DNA from: Pardosa pseudoannulata
Lineage: Eukaryota; Arthropoda; Arachnida; Araneae; Lycosidae
Direction: 5' to 3'
Length of the DNA: 64,000 nt
Assembly (NCBI GenBank): GCA_032207245.1
Contig: CM063502.1
Coordinates: 116,215,697 to 116,279,696, forward strand
Shown here one piece after another: positions 1 to 19,595 of the stretch (positions are counted from its first letter, which is position 1; each line of letters opens with the position of its first letter). A model generated the notes under the pieces. That model worked only from the letters and a program-made list of their open reading frames with translations, did no database searches and had not been told where the DNA came from. Both the position numbers and the translations under genes were made by a program.

Positions 1-1430
1 AATATTTATGGTTTATAGATATTCTACCCAAGAAATCAATTAAAATTGAAATTTATATCTCTTTGGACTAAATTAATATTTAATATTCCTCCCTTGATAG
101 TTATTTTTCAGTCTTCAACCAACTAATGCACGGATTATTTCAGCCAAATTCTGCACAGAGTAAAATAAATATGTATTTTAAACAACGCGGAATATTACAA
201 TTTGGTTTATTCATTATCAGCTTTCTTTTTAAACATTATTGGGTACCATTTGTGAAAGAAGAAAACGTCTTGAGAACAGATATGTTCGGTTTAATATGTA
301 AAATGAAAATTTACTGTATATTTTTCGTGATTTTAGTCGCAGTATCAGCTACAATGTAAATTTATAAGTGAGGGCTCAAAAGACCATACAATGTCGATTC
401 AACTGACAAAACTATATATAATTACGGATACTGGAAAATGTGGCAGATTATTGATAAGATTGCCCTCTATCTGATTTAAAAAATCGTTCTGCGAAAACAT
501 AAAATTTAGAAAAACTATTTCGTAACTGTCTCTACAAAGGGACGCTAGTGATTAATGTGTTAACCATCATTTTACTAATTATGATGTAATTTATAGTATT
601 TTAATTTTTATTGAAAATAATTTTAACAAAATATACCAAACTACATTGGTCCATTAGGTACTGTTACAATCCTAAGAATATTTAAGTTCGATGTATAGAG
701 TAAGAAATCCTTTCCACTTATTATAAGGTGTCAGATGGTTATCTCTTTATAGGTATTATTATCAACAGAAGGTTAAAGTTTTTCAAATATTTTTCCTACT
801 CTGCTGTTACCCAAAACATTTATGTATGAGACAGCAAGAGCTAAAGATATAAGTTACAAAAATGAAATTTTAGAAACAATTAGGATAAATAATAGGAGAG
901 ACCGATATTGTACCTATAAACCAGTATACTCAGAAAGAACTCGATTATAAAATAAATGCAAATGAAACACTCCTAGAATTTTCTTTATATTCTGAATGTT
1001 TCATTAATTTTACACAGATTTTAATATCTTAAACCCCTTACCTGTTTTCTCTGCTCCATAAATAGAGAGAGCAGTGTATGTACATACGGTGACCTCTAAC
1101 TTATTCTCCTCTCATTTATGCGACTGTCTGAAATGTAAGTTTCTCTCAGTTATAGTCTATCAATGATACGCCTTTTCTACTGATATGAGGTATTTTTTGT
1201 CTACTTTTGAAAAATCTACTCACTGGAACGAAGACAGTTTGTTCAAACTAATTAAATATATTTCAGGATTTTATAGATTATGTAAATCAACCATGATCGT
1301 TTTTTGTCTCTACCTATTACTGCAAATAGATAATAAAGATATACAGTGGGCTTGTTATAATGTGAAAAGTAGTGCAAGTTGTGGGGGGGGGGTATATTTA
1401 TTGATGACACATACGCACACAGATATATAA
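1..1430. other. AT-rich non-coding DNA
   Basis: No gene, RNA or transposon is recognised here. The longest open frame on the plus strand (126-359, 77 codons) has no recognisable domain and the composition of its surroundings, so it is treated as chance. A run of ten G occurs at 1383-1392 just before the first microsatellite-bounded element. A 1185-1430 open frame simply runs through that G-run and has no recognisable content. Confidence 0.6.
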
Positions 1431-1830
1431 ATATATATATATATGTGTGTGTGTATGTATAATATTAAAATCCCTTATTTAGATATTTTAATATTAATTT
1501 AATATCTTTTGTTCATAAAGTACGGTGGGGTTTGCGTAGTAATTCTGATTTTTACCTCCAGACACGTCACAGACATAGTAGTGACATATAGACTATAGTC
1601 ATTCAGCCTTTGTCTGTACTACTTTAGCTAATAGTTAGCACGTTCTCTTTAAACATGGGTATTTTTTATCACGTGATCAATTGTGCTTAGGGATTATTCG
1701 TAGTCTTTTTACCGGAGAAATCCCTAATCGAAAAGTATGTGTGCAGGATCACATTGTCTGGGTGCACGATGTTGTAAAAGTGCTTGCCTGATTTATGGAT
1801 TTCATGTATCTCACCAGAAATAAATCGCCC

Positions 1831-1905
<75 letters not shown>
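1431..1905 (+). mobile_element. Microsatellite-bounded interspersed element, copy A
   Basis: The unit begins with (AT)n-(GT)n at 1431-1454, has a unique core at about 1455-1835 and ends with (AC)n-(AT)n at 1836-1905. Its core matches the reverse complement of 12074-12457 almost end to end, with nearly equal core length (about 382 and 384 bp). Shared landmarks are the stretch ending CATAAAGTACG near 1513-1525, the E-box palindrome CACGTG within TATCACGTGAT near 1668-1678, the block TTAGGGATTATTCGTAGTC, and ATTTCATGTATCTCACCAGAAATAA before the AC tract. The (GT)n left edge and (AC)n right edge are inverted with respect to each other, so the simple repeats look like its terminal inverted repeats. 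No coding capacity is visible. It is best read as a non-autonomous element. The family is not identified. Confidence 0.75.
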
Positions 1906-3308
<1,403 letters not shown>

Positions 3309-6076
3309 GGGACTTGATAAAAAATTACAGTACTTTAGATGAAATTATTTTTTGATACACACACTCACGCATACACTAGATGACCTGACAGATGTTGTCC
3401 TGTTTTAACACTGTAAATCCAAAAATTGTAAAATATTTTTAAATAAATTTTAAATTTGACCGTTTTTGCGGGAAAAGTGGGGAAAACTATCTTTAAAATA
3501 CTTGACGCCACCACGCGTACAATCATCACAAACGTCATTTGATTAAATTAAAATTCCCACATTGCCCATACGGGGATTAGTTAATGGGACTTCTCGTACC
3601 AAATCTCGTACCGATTTCCAAAGCACCACAGATAGGTTGGTAGAGAAGGTTTTCAAGTGTCATTATAATAATCTCAATAAGTGCTCAATTCTGGAATTTT
3701 AATAAAAAAGCATTTTCTGTCGGATCAAATTGTGAATCTAAACCATTTTCGAATCAACGTGCAATCTGTAATGTATCCTATGTAAACGAAACCTCCTAGA
3801 TATTGGCTGAGGACTCGTGATCCACATTCAGTTCTTTGCATAGGTCTTTGCGGCACTTCCGACCTCTACACATTGTATCAATAACAACAACACATTTACA
3901 TCCATTTATAACAAATTAACTCTTTGTATTACTGTTTTGCAGATTTGCTTGTATCAAAATTTCTGTGAGTTAATCAGTTAACTTTAAAAGTTGGTTTTAT
4001 TGATTTTCCCTGTCATGCAACACTACCAATACCGCAATTTTTTCATATCCCTATCAGGTGGGTATTTTAAACTTAATATTTGTATTAAATTGTTACTAAT
4101 GGCTTCATTAGATACACTTTTTATTAATGAAGTAAATTTGTCTTTATTACATTTAAAAATTATGAAGATGTAGATTTCTTACAATGATAGTTTCAAATTT
4201 ATTATGCAGAAATAATAGTTAGACAAAATAATTTACAATATTTAAAAAAAATATTGATTTCCACTTTTACAAAATACACTAATTTTGTGTAAATAAATTC
4301 TTATTTTTACACTTAAAATTTATTTTGATGATTTTTTACTTGTTTAAAGTAATGCATTCTATCATATAGGTAAATAGTTTTACTTGAGTATATTTATATA
4401 AAAAGGGTTATTAAAGTTCATCAATAAACCGGATATTGATAATTTAAATTTTTCTTTATAAAATTATTAAAGTTTACTTACGTCTTGTATGGATCGATTC
4501 TAATCGAAGTTCTTTTAATGAAAATAAAAGCTACGCTTTTAAATTTGTTCAATCAATCAATCAATATATTTTACTAGAAATTCATTTCTAAACTGAGTTC
4601 ACTTATCCTCTGCCTACAAAATAATTTTGCTGAATATCTGTGTTCTTTGATTATTTTTAAATTATTCCTTTGTCATGTTTTAACACAAATCTTAAACATC
4701 AGTTTAAACTCAATTTTCTGCTGAATTTCTATTATTATGTAATTCATAGCTTAAGGGCAATTTCATGTGCTTTTCCGAAAGCTTCTTTTGTATACTATAA
4801 CAATTAAAGAGATAAAATGATTACATCACCTTTCACTACACACTTTTTTATTCAGTGAATCACAAGACTGTTATTTGTAGAACAGAAAAAAATATTCTAC
4901 TTTTTGTGAAATGTGATGGGGAAATTTTAACTTATCTCTTAACATATAAATACTTTTTTCTTTAGAACTGATAACGATTACTGAAAGTAAAAATTCAAAA
5001 CAAATAAAAATCTCTCCATATTTAAGAAATTAAATAGAATATTAATATTAAAGTAGCGTAAGCGTACATTTTATACGTCAGATTATATGATGATTGGGAG
5101 GGAAATTCATTAAGTTATATTAAATACAACTTACGTGTGTTCCTTTATTCATCATGAAATGTTAGAATGACATCTAAAACTTAAATACTACTTTGGGTTC
5201 ATCCGCATTAACTTTTTTTTTCAGTATGATGTTAAAAGAGTTTGAAAAAAAAACTAGTTTAATATCTCAAGACCAACTCCAAATATTCTATTTTATGGAC
5301 CTAGTCCTGTATATATTTATACTGTTAGGGTGGAGTATTTTAAAGATATTTCAAGCATTATTTTTATTACAATTTTAGTAAAATATTTATTTTAGGGTTT
5401 TTAGAAAGATCCCTTACTACAAATTAATTGAAATTAACTTGTTAACAAACGAGGCAAACCTAGGATTATTATTAAAGTAAGAAGTAGGTTGAATGATGGA
5501 GTCTAAAATTAGGTTAAAAGTTCTTGAGAAGATAACGTCCATTTGAAGAAGCTTGATGTTACGCGCCTATGAAAATACAAAAAAAAAAAAAATGATAATC
5601 ATTGGCTGAAAACTTAACCGTCGATGTTTTTCTAATCCAGCATTCGGTATAGGATAAGACTTATGCCTAGTTTTGAAATATTACAAATGATAAAATATAA
5701 CCCTACGAATAGTATAATTCAAATCCACAATATTCTTAAATCACTAGGAATCATATTAATTTCACTAGAAATAAGTGACATAAAAATATTTTAAAGGTAT
5801 GTTATTACCCAAAAATTAAGAGTTATATATATGACAATATTTATTCATCAAAATACGTCTTCCAATACCCGGGAATATTATTCTTCAACATTATTTTAGG
5901 AAAAAATATGTAAATCACGTAACAAATGAGCACGCAACTTTCCATCATTACGTTTTTTAAATTATGTAAATTAAACATTACTACTTGAAATATATTATTT
6001 AAGAAAAGCTTAACAAAATGAGAGAGTGTAAGATCCAATCATCCCGTTTCAAAACAGATCATGATATATGGATGAA
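3309..6076. other. AT-rich non-coding DNA
   Basis: No gene is recognised. Short open frames (3991-4173, 5193-5378, 5841-6038 reverse) have no recognisable domain and no splice or start context that would favour them. A run of A lies near 5578-5591 and a short TCAA tetranucleotide run near 4551-4563. A slightly less AT-rich patch lies at about 3460-3650 but shows no coding signal. Confidence 0.6.
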
Positions 6077-6240
6077 AAAGCCGATCAAGTTATATAGTGG
6101 TTAACATATTGTGTTCTCACCCGTTGTATTTGGGTTCGATAACCAAATCAGGCTTAGTTTTATACGTATGCTCCCTTCTAGGAAGCGATATTTCCCTGCT
6201 TATATGGTGTGCCCACATTAAAAAGAAAGACAAATCACTG
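6077..6240 (+). mobile_element. tRNA-Glu-like SINE or tRNA pseudogene
   Basis: The head resembles a tRNA-Glu(CTC). A D-arm-like TAGTGGTTAACAT lies at 6095-6107, TTCTCAC in the anticodon-loop position lies at about 6114-6120, and a T-loop/B-box GGGTTCGATAACC lies at 6132-6144. The anticodon stem does not pair and the T-stem has a mismatch next to the loop, so this is not a functional tRNA. The following tail (to about 6240) contains GCCCACATTAAAAAGAAAGA, similar to sequence near 13912 and 63630. A tRNA-headed SINE is therefore more likely than an isolated tRNA pseudogene. Confidence 0.6.
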
Positions 6241-7228
6241 GATTGTGATAAAATGATAGTAAAGGGAAGTTCCTGAAATTTGTTTAAAAAAGTATTGGAA
6301 CTAATGGAAAGTACAATGCTAGGGTGTTTTAACCTGCCTATAATCGAATATATAGAAGTACCAGATCTAAATATTTAGAAATCCTATATTAGACCTTATT
6401 TCAGCTTGTTGAAAGAAACCTTTTAAAGATTCTTATATAAGAACGTGAAAAATATGAAAAAATCATACTCTAAGTTCAGTAAAAAAAGGTTTAATACGTT
6501 TTTAAAGTTTTAAAATAATCTAATATCTTGAGAGTAATGTTTTATAAAGCTTCTTTGGTAATATATGCAGTATTTAACATCCTTCCAAATTCTGTTCACG
6601 TGTTATGACAGAACTGAGTGTACTGCGAATATTCACATCGGGTATAGTCTCAAAGAAGGGATTCGTCTTGTGATTGATGGCTAAAAGATCAAAGCTTAGG
6701 AAAAAAACGGGAGAAATAGGATATTGGCCTGGACCGTAATAAAGCTTGGGTGAAGGGACTCGGATCTGCCCAGCCGTGGAAATTGGAAAAGCAAGGAGCT
6801 TACCGCAAGAAGGTCTGTCCAGTCATGTGTGTAATGCGATATGAAGAAGCTTGATTGCAAGGTGTAATACAATCTATCCATTTGCGTCTGCTGAGACGAA
6901 ATATTTTAGCTGTTAAGATAGCTCCAGTGTTTAGATGGCAGGATAACATATGGGAATGATTATGGTAATTTAGAATGGAAGTAAGCATTGTTTCTCACTG
7001 GAAAAGGATTTCGGGCATTTGATGGCATATTTGTCGGGGGTAATAACTTCATATTTACTCCTTCATGGGTAACAAATGCGTTGCTTCTATGCGGTGTCAA
7101 TAAGTATAAAAAGAAATGTTTTTCCATTATCCTTCAGATCTTTAACAGTATTGTACATCTCAATATAGCAAAAGTATATAAATTTAAGTATAACATATCT
7201 CAGAATTTTTATAAAAAGGAGTTAGAAG
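6241..7228. other. Non-coding DNA with a balanced-composition island at 6600-7110
   Basis: About 6600-7110 is clearly less AT-rich than its surroundings and contains several overlapping short open frames on the minus strand (6696-6881, 6800-6988), none recognisable. It could be a decayed mobile element, a conserved non-coding element or an untranslated exon. The sequence does not decide between them. Confidence 0.45.
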
Positions 7229-7230
7229 GG

Positions 7231-7287
<57 letters not shown>

Positions 7288-7294
7288 CATATAT

Positions 7295-7350
<56 letters not shown>

Positions 7351-7609
7351 ACATATATATGCATATACATATACATATATATATATATACATATACATAT
7401 ATACATATACATATACATATATATACATACATATATATATACATGTACATATATATACATACATATATATACACATATACATACATATACATACAAATAT
7501 ATACATATACATATATATACATACATATATATACATATACTTATATATACATACATATATATACATATACATACAAATACATACATACATACATATATAT
7601 ACATATATA

Positions 7610-7665
<56 letters not shown>

Positions 7666-7678
7666 TTATATATATATA

Positions 7679-7752
<74 letters not shown>
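7229..7752. repeat. Compound (AT)n / (ACATAT)n microsatellite
   Basis: A continuous array of about 520 bp. The first and last parts are pure AT. The middle (about 7280-7630) is threaded with ACATAT, ACATACAT and occasional ACAA variants on the plus strand. The interrupted middle flanked by pure ends suggests an older mutated core with recently expanded edges. The long Tyr-Ile-His-Thr open frames over it are repeat artefacts. Confidence 0.97.
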
Positions 7753-7757
<5 letters not shown>

Positions 7758-8921
7758 AGGAAGCAGTAGCATTCGGAATGTATTGATTTGCTATTAGTCT
7801 TTAAGCTCAAATTTAATTTTTGAAAATGCTACTTTAAATTATCTGAAATGTTAGAAAATTTAATGTGTGGTTTCATTTTAAAATTATACATCATCCCATT
7901 ATAGTGTATTTAATTTTATTATAACACTAATTTCTTGGGTTTCTAAAGAAGTGTAATTATTAAACCAAAAGTAAATGTTGTGTTTCCAGTATTCACAAAA
8001 CTAGTACGAAAAATGATTGAAATTTACTCTTATATTATCTAGTCTTACTAACAGCTCTATCACCTTTAGGCTTTCAATAAGGTTTTAAAAGCTTGATGGT
8101 ATAGTTAAGAATATTTCATCTTTGTCAAATACTGTTTTCATATCTCATATGTAACAAAATGAGCTATCCTCTTAAAGAAGGACAGGGATAAAATCTTCAG
8201 ATCAAACGACTGTATACTGCTGAATCGAAATTTCAACCGGTTTACAGTTCTTCCATAAGAATACATGCAGCTGTTCTAGGCAATATGCCAAGTTGTTTTC
8301 CATTACATAAGAAAGCTACAGTTAATATATTTCAATACACAAATCTGTAACATCTAAACTTATGATCACTGTATTCAGGAAAGAGTTTATACTTATTGCA
8401 AGAGTTTTACTCTTGGACTTTACAAACCAGTGCATTTCTTTATAAATAGTGGAAAAAAGTTTTCTTCTTTCTTCAGGAATTGAATTAGATATTTCTAAAG
8501 GCCCCACATTGAAAGAAATTTAAACTTTTTACCACCCTTTACATGTTCTCCCTAAGAATCAAATTCTTAGAGATCAAAGAAAAAGTAATTCTACACCAAC
8601 GTTGTAACAATTTTCATCCAAAGAACTTTATTAACCTTATTAATCGTATTAATCGAATTCTTCTTCAATAGTGTGCTTATTTTTTTTTTTAATGATTCTA
8701 TCATTTTTCATGAATAAGTGTTGATATAGTAACTTTCAGAAGAATTCTGTATGATATATTATTATATAGTATATTATATTGTATAATATAGTATATTATG
8801 TTGTATAATATGATAGTATTATAAATTGAACCTCCAGATTAAGGAATTAGAAGCTATTGTTTTAAGTATTGGCTATATTAGAAATTTATTTTGTAATTAT
8901 CGTCAATTCAAATCTACAACT
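7753..8921. other. AT-rich non-coding DNA with a TATAATATAGTAT patch
   Basis: No gene was recognised. A short degenerate tandem of AGTATATTATATTGTATAAT-type units lies at about 8755-8820. The reverse open frame at 8322-8507 (61 codons) has no recognisable feature. Confidence 0.6.
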
Positions 8922-9260
8922 TAAGAAATACACATTTCACAGAAAAACTAACTGACAATAATTAAAAGTATGTTAAGAAATAAATGTCTTTCAGTAATAC
9001 AGAAAAGAAATAATCAGACAAAAGTTGATATGTAGTTTTTAAACTACTGAATGGTTTAGTCGGAAACTAAACCTCGATAAACTAGTGATTGTTTTAGTCG
9101 AAGAACTACACATTTCACAGAATAACTAACTGACAACAATTAAAACTATATTAAGAAATAAATGTCCTTCAGTAACACAGAAAAGAAATAATGAGACAAA
9201 AGTTAATATGTAATTTTCAAATTATTGTTTAGTTTAGTCTAGAAAATAATTGAATAAATG
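8922..9260. repeat. 178-bp tandem duplication, two copies
   Basis: The block starting ACACATTTCACAGA at 8930 recurs at 9108, giving a period of 178 bp. The shared content includes TAACTGACAA, ATTAAGAAATAAATGT and CAGAAAAGAAATAAT. The copies differ by scattered substitutions, so the duplication is not recent. No coding content. Confidence 0.85.
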
Positions 9261-13797
<4,537 letters not shown>

Positions 13798-13829
13798 AAT
13801 AATATTTCCTCTAGTAACAATAATTATGT

Positions 13830-14310
13830 AGCTCCTATTCTTTTTACTTGCCCGGGTTACTGAGCAAGGAGAAACCTAATCAGCTAGCAGTAATAACGAT
13901 GATGCAGTCTGGCCCACATTGAAGAGAACGGACAACTCTAATTAAAACTTTATTTTAGAGCTGCTAAAACGGACATCTTTCCTAGTCAGCGACAGAAAAA
14001 AGAAAGGCACAAAAAACACTCTACTTGAACAGAAGTGTACCCAAGAGCGAAGACAGAAAGAATTGTCGCACTTACTCTGCGAATTTAAGCGTAAGATCAG
14101 GAAAACCGAGGAGCCATTTGCCGGCGACAGCTGGGAAACTTGTTGAATAGACAGAAAATTTACAGCTAGAGGATAGAAAGCTTTGAAAAATGGATCGAAA
14201 GTATTTTAAGTAGAGGACGCTCCTTTGATTAAGACATTTAGAGGCTGACAAAAAGATTTTGAGGAACTAATATGGGAGAGAGGAGGTTTAGGCCATATTA
14301 AAGTAAAGCC
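13830..14310 (+). repeat. Diverged interspersed repeat, related to 63540-64000
   Basis: This less AT-rich block shares ordered landmarks with the end of the window: ACTTGCC..GG.TT.CTGAGC near 13848 and 63579, a purine-rich GAAGAGAACGG / GAAAGAGAACGG, TTAGAGCTGCTAAAA / TTAAGCTGCTAAAA, GCGAATTTAA, GAGCCATTTGCC / CAGCCATTTGCC, and GCTCCTTTGATTAAGACATTTAGAGGCTG against CACTCCTTTAATTAAGACATTTTGTAGCTG. Order and spacing are kept over about 420 bp, so these are two old copies of one element. Its left part overlaps the tail seen after the tRNA-like head at 6.1 kb, so a SINE-derived origin is possible. Confidence 0.7.
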
Positions 14311-15932
<1,622 letters not shown>

Positions 15933-15950
15933 GTGTGTTTTCACACACAT

Positions 15951-17329
15951 AAAAATGAGTCTATACTTTATTTAATATCTCATAGGCTTATATCATTCGA
16001 CAGTATAAATAAAAGCAACATTGCAACAAGAATATATTTTTATACTCACCAATAGCAAAGTCTCAAAATAGGAAAATAATTCGAATTTTTTTTCAAAGCT
16101 ACAGACGTTAAAAATGTTTGCTGAAAGTATCGCAGTATAAGTTGTTTCCAATGCTTCACATTAGCACAAATAAGCTTGTCATGCTTTCACAGTAAAGTGA
16201 GACACTGACATGTTAACATAACATACTCTAAAGGCGTATTTTAGAAATAACTCTTACTTGTGCCATTTAAAAAGATAATGAAAATATTTTTTTAATTTAA
16301 AATTTGTATCAATCTGGTTATTGTGAATATTAGCGAAGCTTAAAGTAAGTGTAATGGAATAACCCCTAACCCCCTATCTTCATATTATCCATTTTTATCA
16401 ATAAAAATTCAAATAAAATTTTTATCAATAAAAATATAATTCTTCAATTTAGTAAAAAAATAAATAACTGTAAATTATTATTTTCTAACATTTTGTGAGG
16501 CTATTAATTCAATCATTATTAAATAAAGCAATCTCATTAGAGTCAAGAGGAACACAGCTAATTAAAATAATCTCGTGTAAACAATTTTTTACTACAAGAG
16601 AAATAAATATTTCATAAAGATTTCGCTTCAAGATGTATAATCCCTTAAAATATTTCTGAGGAGAAATCAATTAAGCTATTTAGAAAAATTAAACAAGCTC
16701 TCAGCCGAAAAATGTGTACAGTGATTCTAACGTAATATTCTGATAATCGTAAGCGTGTTTATTAAGTGAATAGATAAATAACTTTAAAACTCACTTATTT
16801 GATTAAACAAATAAGTTTTTAAATGGAATTTTTTATTTAATTATGATTTCATTAAACGGAGTCAACACCATTTATTAAAAATTATTTCCAAACTTTCAAT
16901 ATGGTAAGAACATAAAAAATCACCAAAGATTTTAAGCTATATTTGAAACTTTAAAATAGCCATACAGTTTAGATTTTCGTATAATTTGGAATGCATCATT
17001 TTGACACATTAAGCACCTCTTGATGGATGTTCTGCAAAGATTTCTAAGTACTTTCCGTGTAACCTTTTCCTTGAAATTTACCTAAGATTTATATTCCAAA
17101 GAAAAAATCATAAAATCGGAAAATAATTTAGTTTAAAAATATAATTTTATTTTAAAAGTTTCATTAAAAAAAAGTTTAAAAGTTTCATTATATATCATTA
17201 TAATACTTTTTATAGACTCTTTTTAAATTTAACAAAATGTAAAATGTATGAAATACCTAATTACATTAGTATATTGGTTTACTAAAATTCAAATCTAACT
17301 TTTAATCACGAAGTGCATCATGTTTTTTT
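15951..17329. other. AT-rich non-coding DNA
   Basis: Nothing recognisable apart from a short local duplication of TTTTTATCAATAAAAAT near 16393 and 16419 and a few homopolymer runs. Confidence 0.6.
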
Positions 17330-18200
17330 TAGGAGTTATTTCGATTTTAATATTTTAACAAAAATGTTGATTTCGACCACCCCTGGATCTATTTTGACTT
17401 GGAATTTTATGATTGATACCTAGAAAAATTTAGCATCACCCATTTGGAATTCAAAACCTGCTCTGTATAATGAAATTCTCAATATAAAGAATATCTGCCA
17501 TTTGGTTCTCACCAGATGGCAGTACTTGTCCTCTAACCATTGCTGAGTTAATATTTGTATATATATTTGGACCTAACAAAATTTAATAATTTAGCAATTG
17601 TGCAATAGTCCACTTTATTAAAGATAAAATTTCAATAAAAATGTTAATTTTGACCATCCCTGGATCCATTTTGGCAGAATTTTATAATTGATACCTAGAA
17701 AAACTTAGTATCTCCCATTTTTAATTCGATATCTGGTTTATATGATGAAATTCTCAATATAAAGAATATGATGTCTACTGGTTGTCACCAGATGGCAGTA
17801 CTTCCCCTCTATGCATTGCTGATTTAGTATTTGTATAAATATTTGGCGCTAATAAAATTTAATAATTTGGAAATTATGTAATTTTCCACTTTATTAAAGA
17901 TAGAATTTCAACATAAATGTTAATTTTGACATTCCCTGGATCCATTTTGACTTGAAATTTTATAATTTATTCTTAGAAAAATTTAATGGACCTCTTCCAT
18001 TTTGAATTCAATACCCACTCTATGTAACGAAATTCTCAATATAAAGAATATTAGGTCTACTGGTTCACACCAAATGACAGTACTTGAGACCTGTATTTAC
18101 TGCTGAATCAATACTTGTGTATATATATATTTGACGCTATTAAAAACTAATATTTTGGCAATTGTGTAATTATCCAGTTTATTAAAGACATAAAGTTTTG
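17330..18200. repeat. 277-bp tandem array, three copies
   Basis: The marker CCCTGGATC/CCCTGGA recurs at 17381, 17658 and 17934, giving periods of 277 and 276 bp. Each copy continues through CTCAATATAAAGAATAT, a CACCA.ATG.CAGTACTT block, and a tail ending TTTATTAAAGA. Copies differ by substitutions and small indels. The tail (for example the last copy near 18148-18190) is related to the 127-bp array at 38.6-39.1 kb. No coding content. Confidence 0.88.
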
Positions 18201-18719
18201 CATCTTACGTTCAAATAAGATAAATTTAAATAATGTGCAGAGAAAATCTGTATAAAAATTTAATAAGCATAGAAGGAAATCATATGTTGTCCATAACAGA
18301 TTTTTTTAATGTAGATAGCAATACATTTCCTCTCACTTTGCTTTCATTTGAATCCCACATTTTTTCTTGAATTTTGAGGCGTATTAAGTTACAGTGGATT
18401 AATCGGGCTTAATTTATTACCATAGAAAATGATATTCCGGAAAGTGGAATAGCTTTAAAAGAACTGAGGAGGGAGCAAAATTTCTTCCCCACCTGATTTT
18501 TAGGGGACACATCATTTTTCACGGGAGGGAAATGGAAGTTCCCATTATAATGCGATGTCGAGCTTGAGTTATGCCGATTCATCTAAAGAGTCCCCTTTGC
18601 TAAATGGAGAGTCCCCCATACCTCATCTGCTTTTCACACTAGATGACTGATCTTTTTTATTTTATTTTCAGGAGCGATGTAGAGAATAAAAATAAATGAG
18701 AAAAGGGATTTTGAGCGAT
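18201..18719. other. Spacer between the 277-bp and 273-bp arrays
   Basis: A less AT-rich stretch with no open frame of note. Sequence at about 18640-18720 contains the local repeat GAGCGATGTAGA twice (near 18672 and 18713). Confidence 0.55.
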
Positions 18720-19595
18720 GTAGAACCTCATATAAGGTCTATCTAATGTTGTCAGAGATATCGAAGGGGGAAGTGTAGTCTTAAAGAGTTTGGAGTATAA
18801 AATCTCCACCTCATCCTCCTTTACCTACGTTGCTTTATTTTCTTTATTCGATAAGCACGATTTATCAACTATATTTTAATCTTATATTGAAAGAAAAGTT
18901 TTCAGCTGAATTTATACACTAGACGTGTTTAATATAGTGCTCATTTAATTTTTAAATTGGTGAATACTTATAAATGTAATTGAAAGATTTAGATCAGCTA
19001 ATTTAAGACTTTTTGGAACTTGTCAGAGATACCTAAAACAAAAATGTTGTTTTAGATATCTCTGTTTGGTGTATAAAATCTCCACCTCATCCTCCCTTAC
19101 CTAAGTTGCTTTATTTTCTTTATTCGATAATCACGATTTATCAACTATATTTTAATCTTATATTTCAAGAAAAGTTTTCGGCTGAATTTATACACTAGAC
19201 GTGTTTAATATAGTGCTCATTTAATTTTTAAATTGGTGGTTACTTTTAAATGTAATTGAAAGATTTAGATCAGTTAATTTAAGTCTTTTTTGAACTTGTG
19301 CGAGATATCTAAAACAAAAATATTGTTTTAAAGAGTTTGGCGTATAAAATCTCCACCTCATCCTCCTTTACCTACGATGGTTTATTTTCTTTATTCGATA
19401 GGCACGATTTGTCAACAATATATTTTAATCTTACATTTCAAGATATGTTTTTGATTGGATTTATAGCCTAGAATTTTTTTAATGTTGCACACCTTTAATT
19501 TTGAAATTGCTGCATAGTTATAAATGCAATTAAAAGGTTTTAATTACATTATTTAAGACCTATCTAAAGTTGCCAGAGATGGCTGAGTACATAGT
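18720..19595. repeat. 270-276-bp tandem array, three copies
   Basis: The marker ATAAAATCTCCACCTCATCC recurs at 18797, 19073 and 19343, giving periods of 276 and 270 bp. Each copy carries CTTTATTCGATA, ACGATTT.TCAAC, and a copy-specific link in which TTGTTTTA joins two units. The third copy is more diverged and fades near TAAAGTTGCCAGAGATGGCT at about 19567. The unit length is almost the same as that of the array just to the left, although the sequences are not obviously alike. Confidence 0.88.

Noticed and set aside
126..359. 77-codon frame at the left edge as a small membrane protein
   Set aside because: Hydrophobic and aromatic content is expected from AT-rich DNA, and no conserved motif or gene context supports it.
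6077..6155. Functional tRNA-Glu gene
   Set aside because: The anticodon stem does not pair and the T-stem is mismatched at the loop. It is called a SINE head or pseudogene instead.
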